Below are positions 21,421 to 32,850 of a stretch of DNA of 64,000 bases, one piece after another. The notes beneath the pieces are model-generated. The model saw only the letters and a program-made list of their open reading frames with translations, was not told where the DNA came from and ran no database searches. The DNA comes from Echinarachnius parma (Eukaryota; Echinodermata; Echinoidea; Clypeasteroida; Echinarachniidae). The number at the start of each line of letters is the position of its first letter. Position 1 is the first letter of the stretch. The stretch is taken from positions 24,020 to 88,019 of the forward strand of contig JBAMJV010003298.1 in the NCBI GenBank assembly GCA_037951105.1, in the 5' to 3' direction. Made by a program: the position numbers and the translations under genes.

Positions 21421-21996
21421 GTTTTATAAAATGGGCGCAATAAAATGTGAAAATTAAACTAAAGTAAGCCATGCATCAGTAAAATGCATAAGTTAAATGC
21501 ATCAGTAAAAACTTTTACACACTAATTGACCAATCAGAATGCAGGGATTCTTCTACCCATTTTATAAATATCCACAAGAATCATCCAGAATTTAATGTGC
21601 ACTCTCTCTACTCCCCAGGGAGCATATAGAAAGAGTAGGACAAATAGAATGAGACACATCTACAATCATACGAACCATACTTGTTCTTCCAAATCCATGG
21701 TCATGAAAAGTAAGCTCTGAAAAGTTCTGCTACATTCAGCATGCTACATTCATACATGGCATGTAGTTTGGCTTTACTCAATGCTAGAAATGAACTTGTT
21801 TGCCTTGTGGACCGGAAACCTGAATCTGGTAGCCCCAAACAAAGAGAGACATTACAAAATATGTTATATTTGGTTGTCCATTCTGGTCAGTGGAATTCAG
21901 GACCAATGAAATTTGGTGGCCTGAATTTAATTTTGTAATGGCCCCGGGCCAGCGGGGCCTGTGCTAGTTTTGAGCACTGCCTAACACTATCTTCCA

Positions 21997-24900
21997 TCAG
22001 TGATTATCCTTGTACTCCTTGGGCAGACCAAACAGTTTGATGCTCCCAGCATCCCGTGATCTGTCGTATTTGTCCTTGTCGTCGCAGGCGAAGGCCAGCA
22101 GGTGCTGCTTGGTGTTCCAGGCCACGGTGAAGGTCGGGGACTCGCAGTGAACCTCCGCAATCTTCTCTCCTGCAAACAACATAAATAATAATGATAAACC
22201 ACTTTATAACAATATATCATTCATTAAAGAGGAAGTTTCTACAAGCTTTTAAGCAGGTTGGGTTAGAAGGGAACAATTTTAGATACCTAATTTAGCGAAA
22301 GTTTGAGCAGTTTTTGATAATCCAATCATGAATTATGATTTTTCAAAGTTTTGATCAAAATCTTGTTTGCTGCCCTCTTAGCCGGCTCTTTGCCAAATCT
22401 GTGATGTCACAGATGAACAACTCCCATTGGAACTGTACAACACAACTTCACAAAATGTAACTTTTCATCAAAAAGCATTGTCCCTCTACTCTCATTCTCA
22501 GATATGTTAGAAAAGAGGTAAATGTGCATGCATTTAAGGTAAAACTTCCTCAACTGGTCCAGTGAAATCCACAAAAAAATAAAAAATATGAAAATATGTG
22601 TACAAAGTCAGTGGAAGGTTGTTCTACTATGGCATCACAGATTTTGGCAAATTGCCATCTAGAGTAGGCGGCAAACAAAACTTACTGATATCATAACTTT
22701 TGAATTGAAAATCCAAATTTGTCTAAACTTTCACTATTGTGCTTCTAAAATTGTTCTCCTTTCATTCAATCCACATTAGTACTTGGGGAAACTTCCCCTT
22801 TAAGAAGGTGAAGGGCGCAAAGTTACTTTTAGTCATTCGGAGATAACCATGTTAAAAGTTTGGGAGTCTTGTAGATACGAACTGAAGATCTCATGATTTT
22901 TTAAAGATATTTCTAAAATAATAATTCTCTTTCATTATTTTGGGGGTGTTGGATCCCTTTAAAAGGATCTAGTTACTGTGTTGACATGTAGTAAGTCGGT
23001 TATTTGGAAAACCGGTTAACCGACGGCAAAAACCGGTTAACCGAACGGGTAACCGGGAAAAAAATAAAAATAAAATAAAAATATCGATTGACAACGGGTT
23101 GATAAAATGTGTATTTCTGTGATCTGATATGTCCACTGAGTGATGTGGGAAAATTCCATGGTAAGCGATTGTCATATGAGCAAGTAATGAGCGAAAATGC
23201 AAAGTGATATTCACTCACTCATCGCACCGACTCTGAACACAGTTATAATTATCCACTAGATAATTGTACATCTGAACACTTCAATCATACATATCTTTAT
23301 ACCGAAAGAGAAATTCAGGAAACCCAAACCTGTTCCATGCTTCCATTGGTAATACATATACAATGTGAGAACCGCTAGATTTTAAGTAAATTGTGTGGAT
23401 TTTGACAATGTTACTACCTACTATCTACTCTAGATACTTTTAAGCATGGTTTCAAGTCAAAGATGTCAAACCTACCTGTTTCCACGTGAGCAATATCAAT
23501 CATGAGGTCTTCTGAGGCTGATGCCAGCAGTTGTCCGTCGTGGCTGAAACTCAATGCACGGACCGGCCAGTCAAGCCTAGAAATTAACAAATGTAGAAAT
23601 GTGGGTATGGAAAATTAAATGAGGCTTCATGGAACCCCATTGAAAATCAGTTTTTGCTGATAGGGCCATCCCATTTACTGGATGCGAGGAAATAAATAAA
23701 GTATATATAAATACATTCATAAATAAATTATTAAATTGTCAAATAAAATATAAAAATTAAATTACAGTGATAAAAACATTAACTTTATAAGATTTTTCCA
23801 AAAGTGATATTTGAGACTCCAATCATATACCCAATATCATTGTAAGATTGTTCTGAATTATGTGTGACAGTTTCATGGAAAAAAGAAACAACATCTGCAA
23901 CGTCCCACAGACTGATTAGCGCATCTACGCTTCCTATTGCAAAGTACTTTCCCATCTTCTCAAACTCAATGCACCTTTTTAGTTTTTATTTGATATAATT
24001 TAAATCTGTGATAATAAAAAGGAAATAAAGTGATAATACATACCTTGAGAAGGTTCTGACGCAGACGAGCTCCGCAACGTCCCACAGACTGACTAGAGCA
24101 TCTGCGCTTCCTGTGGCAAAGTACTTTCCCGTCTTCTCAAACTCGATGCAGATGCAGTTTGCTGGGTGTGCATTCAACTCTGTCAGAGGCTTCATATCTG
24201 GATAGCTACAAACAGAATAATAATAAATGATAAATTTGAGTTCAAACGTTTTTGTCTCCTATGTTAAAAAACCCTTTTATGTTGCATTGATTGTAATCAC
24301 ATTGTATTGTTTTGAAAATGTTTGAAAATGTGGAAATAAATACGAAATAAATAAATAATTAAGTGTTCCTCATTAATAGTGATGCAATGTTTTGGGAAAA
24401 GTTACCTGTAACAGTGGATCCTTGTTATGACAAAGAACTGGGGACCATGGACATTGCCTTATTATATTTGTATCTTGTTTAAAAACAGCCTAGAACAAAG
24501 GAATATAAAGAGCTTGGACCAGTAAAGAAATAACCTGTTATAAGAGAGTGCTTTGTAATGAGGTTCCACTATATCCAAATTATTTCTTATATTATGTTAA
24601 CTTCTGAATAAAATGAATTAACCGGTTCCCTACTACATTTTGCAATCTGCATTGAGTTACTACAGGTCCCACCAGGTTGCCGTAGGGAATGGGTTAAATA
24701 CTGTACCTGAGAATGCAGACACATCCATGCCCGTTGGTGAGGAAGAAGAGGTCGCTGTCGTTGTTCCACGAGATCTCGTTGACCTCGTACTTGAACTGCT
24801 CCTCGTGGATGATGCGGTTCGTCTTGGCATCGACGAACGTCACCAGGTCCTCCTTGTTGCCCACGGCGATGCACTGCCCGTTGGGACTCCAACAGACATT

Positions 24901-27900
24901 GATATTCTCCCCTGGCAAAGAACAGACAAACAAACAAACAAAGAAACGTTACTTTTCAGGCCTTATTATGTAGTAAAAAATGGGTATTTCTGAAAGAGAC
25001 CACATGTAATACAAATCTTCAACATATGACTTTGACTTATGACCTCCTTGTTGCCCACACCGATGCATTGCCCATTGGGACTTCAACAAACATTTATATT
25101 CTCCCCTGGCCAAAACAATTATACAAATACACATTACTTTTCAAGCCTTATTGTAAAATCTAGAACAGCATTAAAAGGAATCCTAATTCTGGGTACATTT
25201 GTGATTACAACCCCTACAACTACTAGTCACAGGATTAACAAACATTGTATACCATGCAGGTTGCAGTGAGCGAATAAACGTTGACCTATTCAAGACTACA
25301 GTGAGACCTGCAATAGCGCCCACTCGAAGGGAAACAAGAAAAAGTGGCCACTGTAGACGGGTGAGTTCCACAACACTGATTTTCTCTGCAGGAGATCAAT
25401 CTTGGTGGCCACTACTATGGTCTGACTGCATTATATTTGGGTATGTAACATGTTCATTCAGGACCAATCCTGAATGGGTTATACTTATGGACTTACCCTT
25501 GGTCGGTATGGTAGCCACAGACTTGGCTGATCTGGTGTCCCAAATCCTGATGGTCTTATCTCCTGACGCAGTCACAAATGTCTCCGGGTTCTTGGGGTGC
25601 CACCGCAGTTGATCCACGCTCCCAACATGGCCCTTGTAAGTCGCTTCCCTTGTCTATAAATGCACACACACAAATTAAGAAGAATAATTGTCATTTGTGT
25701 AAGGGATCTACTACCGTTTCTACACCAGTAACGGATCACCTACCCACATTGATGCATGAAGACGTTTGTGACTATCTAATTGTTTTAATTTTCATAACTG
25801 GAAGAGGAATGTGCATCTAATATCAACTTTATCATCTCCTTTTTAAAAGTGATAAACCTCAGTTCCATGATCATCGCGCAAAAGTGAGAAATTAGCCTTC
25901 AAAATAGTGTCATCTAGTGACAAAATGTACAGATTTCAGATTTTCAAGAAAAAAACGGGGGAAATTTTTTTTTTTTTTTAATAAGATGTTTAAAAAAAAA
26001 AAATATGCCGACAGATCTAGATAGAATTCCTATATTATTAACACAGGAAGATGTTCTGGTATACACCCCACAGCATTTTCCGGGTGTTTGGGTGCAGGCT
26101 TATAGGGTCATTCCGTGTCAATTCAACCAAAAAAAATGGAAATTCACACCTTACCTTCTTCAATTTTGCTCATATTTGGTTTTTAGGGTTATTTGGGCTG
26201 AAAAGGCCGAAATTTCAAATATGAGCGCAATCGGACGTATGGTTTTCGCGTTACGACACGCCCATTTTTACCGATTTTCACTAAAACGGCCGCGCCCGGC
26301 AATACGAAAACCACCATATCTCTGTAACCCCTGGACCAAATATGTTAAAATTGGTGTCTATGGAAAGCTAATTTCATGAGAAATCCATTTTTAAAGTCAT
26401 TTTTTCTGTAGGAGCAACTTGAAATGTATTGACCTTTTGACCTTTACTTTGACCTTGAATTTGACCTTGTGGGACAGGTGACGCGAAGATTATTTTCGTA
26501 AAAAATCGTACCCCTACATGTTTTCCACATAATATCAAACAATTAGAGTTACATTTTTCTTTGTTTGCTTGCTATATCTTCTCAAAGTACAGGTGTTCAG
26601 TGCAAATAATGTAATTTGTATACAATGTACGTATTGTATATATGGGCCATACAGTATGGTTATGCATACAACGTGTGGATACCAAACTAGAACTAGAACA
26701 CATTGTATGCATAACCATACTGTATGGCCCATATATACAATACGTACATTGTATACAAATACATTATTTGCACTGAACACCTGTACTTTGAGAAGATATA
26801 GCAAGCAAACAAAGAAAAATGTAACTCTAATTTTGTGATATTATGTAGAAAACATGTAGGGGTTCGATTTTTTACGAAAATAATCTTCGCGTCACCTGTC
26901 CCACAAGGTCAAATTCAAGGTCAAAGTAAAGGTCAAAAGGTCAATACATTTCAAGTTGCTCCTACATAAAAAATGACTTTAAAAATGGATCTCTCATGAA
27001 ATTGGCCTTCCATAGACACCAATTTCAACATATTTGGCCCAGGGGTTACAGAGATATGGTCGTTTTCGTATTGCCGGGCGTGGCCGTTTTAGCGAAAATC
27101 TGTAAAAATGGGCGTGTCGTAACGCGAAAACCGTACATCCGATTGCGCTCATATTTGAAATTTCAGCTTTTTCAGCCAAAATAACCCTAAAAACCAAATA
27201 TGAGCAAAATTGAAGAAGGTAAGGTGTTATCGATTGGTTGAATTGACACGGAATGACCCTATAGTAAAAAAAGGCAAATTTTAATGTATAATTACAGCAG
27301 AAATTATCTACACCAGTAACGGATCACCCATTTTCAAATCCTTATAAAAACAAAACAAAAGATCAGAATTAATTTTGTTTTGCTGTAACAATGTATTTCA
27401 CTAGAATCTGTGATATTTCTTGAAAAACTTGAACTTGAAAATCAAAAATTACTTGGATATTTTGGTAAAATCGGGTTTTTGTGTGATTTTTGCTAACATT
27501 TCATAAGGATCATGTGTGGCAGAATTCAACTCCTCATAACTAAATAAGGAAGCACGTTTAAGAAGTAACATTTTTCCTGGATATTAATCGCTAATTTGCT
27601 AACACTTTGCTGAAAAAATTAAGATAATTGGTCAATTATGTTTTAATTTAAGCCAGGTGATCCGTTACTGGTGCAGCGTAAGGGGTTCGTAAAACGCGCA
27701 GTGATTTGCTTATTAGTGACGGAATGAGTTTGAATTGACAATATTCGTAATCTGCACTATTTTAGCTTTCCAACGATGTATGATAGTCCATACAAAATAT
27801 TTTGTCTTCGCAAGAAATTGTATCCACCAAAAAGTGATCCGTTACTGGTGTAGCTACGGTACTATAAATGTGTTGCCACATGCAAAAATTGAAGGAAAAA

Positions 27901-28865
27901 ATTGAAAGAAAAAAAAAAAGGTTGAACAATGTGTATTACTATTAGGTGTAGTCTGATATGTCCACCGGCTAAGTAATGTGTAAAAAAAAGTTATTGTCAA
28001 ACATTGAGTGAAAACTGCTACACCTACTATTCATTGTATGCTCTTTGCTGACTTAACTGGCATTGTTTTTTCTTCAAATTAAATCATAGTATCTCAATAA
28101 TGAAGATAAAATATGCATTATCATGATTATGGATATGGTGGCCCAAAGGCCGAAACCAAATTGGGTGACCCAAAACTACAAAAGAAAAACATAGGGCACT
28201 TCATGATTGTAAAGTGAGCCTTTTTGGGAGAAAGAAAATCCCTCCATTTTGTAAGTAGGACTTTTATTTGGAAAGAATAAGACATTGGCTTTGTCGTTGA
28301 CAATGACATTATCATTAATATCAATATCATTAATATCAATATCATTCAATGTCAATGTCCAATGATTGACAAATTAATAACATTAAAAACTTAATTAAGA
28401 TCAGTGGCAGTAGCCAGTACAGTGATCATGGTGATTACATAATTATTTTGAATGAAACTAATGTTTGTTGCAGAGATGTGCATTTAAACCATAAAATGAA
28501 ACATAATTGTCCAAAACAAAAGAAGTTAATGGAAAGAGCGTGCACGGAAAACAAATCTGATTATTCAGCAGCGCCGCACCTTGCAGGCCACCGCGCTACC
28601 GTGCTTGGCGCCCGGAACTCCGGGGGGAAATATGTGGCTTCGACCCTTCGTGCCCGCGGCGCGGCTGCTGGAAGTTGTAACTCACCAATCTGTCTCTGTC
28701 AAGACTAAAAACGCAAACATTTCGGTCAAATGAACCTGATGCAAGCATTCTTCCATCGCAGCTCCATGCCACTGAATGGACTTTAGACGAATGAACACCA
28801 CTGTGCTCTTTTGTCCTCGAATTCCTCTTGAAATGCTCACGGAGTGTTTCAATGGAGGCTGCCAT
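21997..28865 (-). CDS. THOC3: THO complex subunit 3 (WD40 protein), six exons, complete
   Basis: THOC3 is a WD40 beta-propeller subunit of the nuclear THO/TREX complex, which couples transcription to mRNA export. Exons in transcript order: 28865-28686, 25653-25497, 24911-24707, 24205-24044, 23576-23476, 22169-21997. All junctions are GT-AG with agreeing phases, giving 325 residues (human about 351). Diagnostic stretches: HSVAWSCDGRMLASGSFD, FVTASGDKTIRIWD, NINVCWSPNGQ, EVNEISWNNDSDLFFLTNG, YFATGSADALVSLWDV, LDWPVRALSFSHDG and CESPTFTVAW, ending LFGLPKEYKDNH. The start at 28865 (MAASIETLREHF) has A at -3 and G at +4; an in-frame ATG 33 bp upstream is possible. The gene converges with the channel gene. 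Intron 1 (3 kb) holds a large palindrome, and exons 3 and 4 have decayed copies beside them. Confidence 0.97.
22970..23415. mobile_element. AAAGGGATCTAGTAAC-family MITE with an inserted ACCGGTTAACCG repeat
   Basis: AAAGGATCTAGTTACTGTG starts the copy. Family interior (GATCTGATATGTCCACTGAG, GAGCAAGTAATGAGCGAAAA) resumes after about 23110. Between (22993-23060) lie AACCGGTTAACCG and GGTAACCGG palindromic motifs and an A-rich stretch not found in other copies. Confidence 0.75.
23885..23975 (-). repeat. Decayed copy of THOC3 exon 4 (3' part)
   Basis: Plus-strand GCAACGTCCCACAGACTGAT through TTCTCAAACTCAATGCA matches exon 4 at about 24070-24150 with roughly ten differences over 80 bp. It lies in the intron after exon 4 and has no usable splice sites on both sides. 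Confidence 0.88.
24408..24577. repeat. Repeat with CAGTGGATCC / GAGGTTCCACT ends
   Basis: ACAGTGGATCCTTGTTATGA at the left and GTAATGAGGTTCCACTATA at the right are approximate inverted ends. The interior is eroded. It belongs with the element at 19570-19662. Confidence 0.5.
24622..24693. repeat. TTAA-flanked mini-MITE 13 bp past THOC3 exon 3 donor
   Basis: CCGGTTCCCTACTACATT ... TGCCGTAGGGAATGGG lies between TTAA at 24618 and 24694. Its closeness to the splice donor (exon ends at 24707) shows these tiny insertions are tolerated very near exons. Confidence 0.8.
24985..25165 (-). repeat. Decayed copy of THOC3 exon 3 acceptor side plus intron
   Basis: Plus-strand GACCTCCTTGTTGCCCACAC through ATTCTCCCCTGGCC (25040-25112) matches the start of exon 3, and the shared intronic phrase ATTACTTTTCAAGCCTTATT (25130-25150) matches 24948-24967. 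The unit therefore spans the acceptor. The offset is about 195 bp. Confidence 0.9.
25295..25390. repeat. Worn ACAGTCAAACC-type repeat
   Basis: CTACAGTGAGACCTGCAATA and AAAGTGGCCACTGTAGAC resemble the element at 48225-48428, but termini are unclear. Confidence 0.4.
25708..27864. mobile_element. Composite element with CTACACCAGTAACGGATCAC termini in THOC3 intron 1
   Basis: The left end TTCTACACCAGTAACGGATC and right end GATCCGTTACTGGTGTAGCT are inverted. The same terminus occurs internally at about 27308 and, inverted, at about 27655, so two copies may be nested or adjacent. The 1.16-kb palindrome at 26101 is inserted inside. No transposase frame. Confidence 0.7.
26101..27263. mobile_element. 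1.16-kb near-perfect palindrome (fold-back element)
   Basis: The left arm (26101-26670) and right arm (26703-27263) are inverted copies with few differences and a spacer of about 32 bp. Outer ends are TATAGGGTCATTCCGTGTCA and its complement. Each arm has a cluster of TTGACC/AAGGTCA half sites, and the inner part TGGGCCATACAGTATGGTTA is itself a hairpin. In the THOC3 pre-mRNA it would form a very long RNA duplex. Confidence 0.95.
27930..28100. repeat. Degenerate AAAGGGATCTAGTAAC-family fragment
   Basis: GTAGTCTGATATGTCCACCG, AAACATTGAGTGAAAACTGC and CTTTGCTGACTTAACTGG follow the family interior in order. Both termini are lost. Confidence 0.5.
28572..28675. other. Short CpG-rich segment at the start of THOC3 intron 1
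   Basis: About 100 bp rich in GC and CpG (CCGCGCTACCGTGCTTGGCG, GCCCGCGGCGCGGCTGCTGG) in otherwise AT-rich DNA, directly after the exon 1 donor. It may be part of the promoter-proximal region of THOC3 or an inserted fragment. No gene is recognised in it. Confidence 0.5.
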
Positions 28866-29899
28866 TTTAAAACTAATGTCATAACACGGAAAATGCACAA
28901 AGAGGGCGCAAGACTTGTTGCGATTTGTTGCGATCGATACACATTAGAAAATAATTCCCGGTCAATTTCGGTATTTTCTCATGCAATTTTCTATCAGCAG
29001 CATTCGATTTCGTCTATTCCGCTCTTGGATCGACATATCTTAATTCATATTAAGTAAAACAGAGCAACCAATTACACATTTTAATTTTTCACACATTAAT
29101 TTGTTGAGGGATCCACATTCTACAAGCCATGCTTTTTAGTGGATCCCTCCATTTTCACTTGAAATCTAAACATACAACATTTATTTACCCCGGTTATTTA
29201 CTTTCTGATGTAAAATAACATGCACTCACTGGCGTACTGGTGGGGGGTCATGGGGGGCGCTTGACCCCCCCAAATAAATTCAAATCATGGCTTTTATCTA
29301 ATTCGATAAAAGTGATTGAAAGAAAAGAGTATTTCTTTAGACAAGAAAACTCAGATCTTACTTCATGTCAAGTCAAATTTCCTTCCCAAGTATGCACCAG
29401 ATTGCATAATTTCAATTAAAACATTGTAAAAGCACCTTTACCGTGCACCCACCTACCATCACACCCTCCCATCACCCTTCCCCCTCTCGGTTATCGTTTC
29501 GCTCCCTCGGGAATCGGTCTTGTATACGTCTGGAATACAATGTTCATGTTTTGTCATAAAATAATGCTTTTTATGCACTGTTTGAACTGAATATGTCACT
29601 TTGCGAATATTATTTTAGGGGTGCATTTTTGTTTTTCTTCACGAATCAATCATAACCTCTTCTGGTTAAGAATCATGACGATGATGACGCACTAACGCAC
29701 CCCGGGGGCGGGGGGGGGGGGGGGGGTACTCACGTATTATTGGGTATACGGGGATGTGCCGCTGGGAAGGGTGACTTTTACAAGAAAGATCCTTAGACAT
29801 GGGTCCCATTTTCATTTTAAAAATCCTTAGACATGGGTCCCTTTTTTCATTTATTCCTTTCCCCTCTTTTCTCCCTCATTGTTCCGGGATTTTGGGATT

Positions 29900-30265
29900 T
29901 GCCGATGTGAAATTGCTAAAAATTGTTTAAGCTCGCTCCGCTCGCTCGCATACATGATATTTCACAACCTGGGGTGATATAACTGCGCCATATCATAAGT
30001 AATAAAACGAATATACCCATACAATATTGAAACAAATGACAATTTTCCGCTGTGAAATTGCTAAAATTTTCAAGCTCGCTCCGCTCGCTCGAATAAATGA
30101 TATTTCACAACCTCGAGTGTTTATATATTACCATTCATAACGCCATATCATAAGTAATAAAAACGAATATACCCATACAATAATATTGAAACAAATGGCA
30201 AATTTTTCGCTGTGAAACTGCTAAAATTTTCAAGCTCGCTCCGCTCGCTCGCATTATTAATATGT
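29900..30265. repeat. Three ~150-bp units with AAGCTCGCTCCGCTCGCTCG
   Basis: The phrase begins near 29929, 30072 and 30230. Units also share TGATATTTCACAACCT, CGCCATATCATAAGTAATAA and ACGAATATACCCATACAATA. Confidence 0.85.
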
Positions 30266-30737
30266 ATGCAAATTACCGCATCATAATTGAAGACTATTCA
30301 CTATTTTCAATCATTTGAAAAATTGAGAATTTCACCTCCGATATGCACCAGATAGCTCCATTCTAGTGTAAAAATTGCCCTCCCCCCCCACTCGGTCGCT
30401 TCGCACCCTCAATGTATACACTTTCGCCCTCCCTAGGAAAATACCCTGGCGCCGCCCCTGTAGTATGGTACAGTTCACTAATAATACAAAAATGTATCCA
30501 AAAAATGCAAAATGATTGGCCATTGTTTTATATTACAGCTAAAAAATGTAATATTTAAAGTTCGAAATCCTCAGACATGGGTCCATTTTTCACAAAAAAT
30601 CCTTAGACATGGGTCCATTTTTCAAAATAGACATGAGTACCTATTTACAGCAAAAGGACCCTTGGATGTGGTTAAGGGTTGGGCTGCCAAGTTAAATTTG
30701 TGATGTGGAAAACATCACTTACGGGGGGTCAAAATAG

Positions 30738-30806
30738 CAAAAAAAATCGCCGCTTCGCGGCTCGTGGACGATGCTCCGCATCGTCATTGGTTCAAACCCC
30801 CCTTAA
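30738..30806. repeat. Copy of the CTCCGCATCGTCATTGG repeat
   Basis: AGCAAAAAAAATCGCCGCTT, CGTGGACGATGCTCCGCATC and GTCATTGGTTCAAACCCCCC. A second copy lies at 31160-31250, and the tandem array of the same unit is at 41625-42185. Confidence 0.85.
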
Positions 30807-30814
30807 TAATAATA

Positions 30815-31135
30815 ATATATTACATATTACATTTATATAGCGCTTAATACAATGTTTCTAAGCGCTTTATTATTACCCTTGGTCATCAGGTACAGGTCAA
30901 ACCCGCATAATTATCTTGCGCACCATCTCAACTCCCTGGGGAGCATACTAGCCCAGCAGCCCACCGGGCGCTGAAGGCTAATTAACACCCGACCAAGTAC
31001 CCATTTATACTCCTGGGTAGAGAGCAGCAATGTGGATTAATTGTCTTGCTGAAGGACAAACGGAGTGTGCTGGGTTCGAACTCGGGATCTCGAGATCAGA
31101 AAGCGCGCGCTCTACCGATCTTGCCACACCACGTC
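30815..31135 (-). mobile_element. Full-length tRNA-derived SINE, reverse orientation
   Basis: Read on the minus strand it begins GTGGTGTGGCAAGATCGGTA (A box) and then CGAGTTCGAACCC (B box), followed by the SINE body, and ends with TAAAGCGCTTAGAAAC and an ATT-rich tail. This is the best copy of the family in the window. Confidence 0.85.
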
Positions 31136-31374
31136 ACACTTAGCAAAAAGACATCACTTACGGGGGTTAAACATAGCAAAAAAATCGCCGCTTCGCGCCT
31201 CGTGGACGATGCTCCGCATCGTCATTGGGTCAACCCCCCCCCCCCTTAGCAAAAAAAAGCTCTTTCGCAATATCCGGTGGTGATACGGATTTGGTTCTGC
31301 CCCCCCAAAAGTTTTTGCTCATTACGCCACTGCATGCACTTGTTTATAATTTTCAACTTGTATATTTTCTCAAA

Positions 31375-31445
31375 TGTTGTTGTGACTTATTTATTGTAAT
31401 TATATGTATTTTCCTTGTTGAAAATGAAATAAAATTGAACCTTGA
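31375..31445. mobile_element. LINE 3' tail remnant
   Basis: TTGTTGAAAATGAAATAAAA followed by TTGAACCTTGAAGG. The same end with repeated ATTGAAC units is at 34975-35050, as expected of 3' ends of non-LTR retrotransposons. Confidence 0.55.
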
Positions 31446-32036
31446 AGGATGATGATACAGTAAAGATCACATGATGACGAATGAGAACATTTTGATGAAA
31501 ATAAAGATTAAAATGATGAACTAAATATCGCATAATGATAAAGAAAATACATGGTGAAACAAATAAAGGTAAAACTAAAAAGAAAGCACGATTTGAAATA
31601 AAGATACAATAAATATTGTTGAAAATTTAAGAAAAAAATCTGTACAAATGTGACTGATCGAAAAGAGAAGATAAAATGGTGAAAAGTATATCTGAAAAGG
31701 GGTAAGATATAACACGATTAAATGGTCGAGTATGTAAGAAATATAAAGTGGATGATGATAATTATAAAAAGAAATCAAAGTCAACGTATATTATGTGCGT
31801 GTTTGATATGTATGTGCGTGGGTGTATAGGTGTGCTTAAGTATAATTTATTATGGTTGTGTTTATTTGTGAATATGGATGGATGTTGTTTGTGCATGTAA
31901 CTTAAATTGAATTTGCATATTCATGTTATAATGGTAAACAGTGATTTCAAATGTATTTTGGCATAAACATGCACACTCACAAGTGAACAAAGTATGGAAA
32001 CTCTTTTCCCAAGTACAGCCAACATGATGGACTAAA
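31446..32036. other. AT-rich stretch without recognised gene
   Basis: A-rich on the plus strand with many AAATAAAGAT and ATGATGAT phrases. Short hydrophobic frames are artefacts of composition. Nothing conserved seen. Confidence 0.5.
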
Positions 32037-32246
32037 GCCCGGCGCAGACAGAGCCGACTCGACCCGATCCGACTGGTTTCAATCAGGCTAGAGTTGGGCC
32101 CGGTCGGTCGGAGCAGATTTATCGTGTTGAATCGGCCCCAACTGGCATCCGACTGTCTCTCGACTGGCAAAATGTGTGTCGCGAGGCACTGAAAACTGAG
32201 CCGATCGGAATGACAACCAGTCGAGTCGGCTCTGTCTGCGCCGGGC
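32037..32246. mobile_element. 210-bp MITE with GCCCGGCGCAGACAGAGCCG termini
   Basis: The left end GCCCGGCGCAGACAGAGCCG and right end CGGCTCTGTCTGCGCCGGGC are exact inverses, and the interior has GATCCGACTGG / CCAGTCGAGTCGG. A second copy, about 220 bp, lies at 45101-45321. Confidence 0.92.
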
Positions 32247-32850
32247 ATTATATACTCATAATGACAACCATGCATGATTCGAATACTATGCAAATTATTT
32301 TCACTGTATTTGCAAGAGCTCATAATTATGCACATTCTCTCAAACTATATGTTATGCACTTTAGTAAAGTAGGTCTTAAGGATGTAGCAGGCTCGCATCT
32401 GACGGGGGTTGCGACAATAGATTGTGCTTTTTCATAGGCCTCTGTGATAATAAAACCGTGAGAGTGTTATATTTTTCGAAAATGTATACACTTAAAACAT
32501 TTTGATCATCGGTGTATGCTCTGCTCTTGTATTTTCTAAAGTTTACTCAATTTGGCCATACATCATGTTCTTCTCTATTGGCAACTCCTTAGTTGTTGTT
32601 TTTCTTGAACATCGTTATTTTTCGTGTTATGGACATTGTCTTTTTTTAAATATTTCTTGCTGTATTTTTTTTAATCAAGAGTTTGGATATTTATCGTAAT
32701 TGTCACTCAAGTATTGATTTGTTTTTGTATAACAAAAACGATGCCAATATTTTCTTGTCAAATTTAACAGGTGTGAAACAGATTAATTTCTTTCTTTTTT
32801 TAGGCTTTACGTTGATACATTTAGCAAAATATTGGCCATAGTTATTATCA

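Larger units (their letters stand above)
29227..31332. mobile_element. 2.1-kb hAT-like element with exact 8-bp target duplication
   Basis: CATGCACT is duplicated at 29219-29226 and 31333-31340. Termini CACTGGCGTA and TACGCCACTG are inverted. The interior holds poly-C/poly-G stretches, a block of three GCTCGCTCCGCTCGCTCG repeats and a SINE. No transposase frame is visible, so it is non-autonomous. The 8-bp duplication fits hAT. Confidence 0.9.

Noticed and set aside
26535-26838. Two near-identical 89-residue frames on opposite strands
   Set aside because: Consequence of the large palindrome; identical arms read on each strand.
31862-32335. 157-residue minus-strand frame
   Set aside because: Its middle is a MITE with inverted termini (32037-32246) repeated at 45101; no domain seen.
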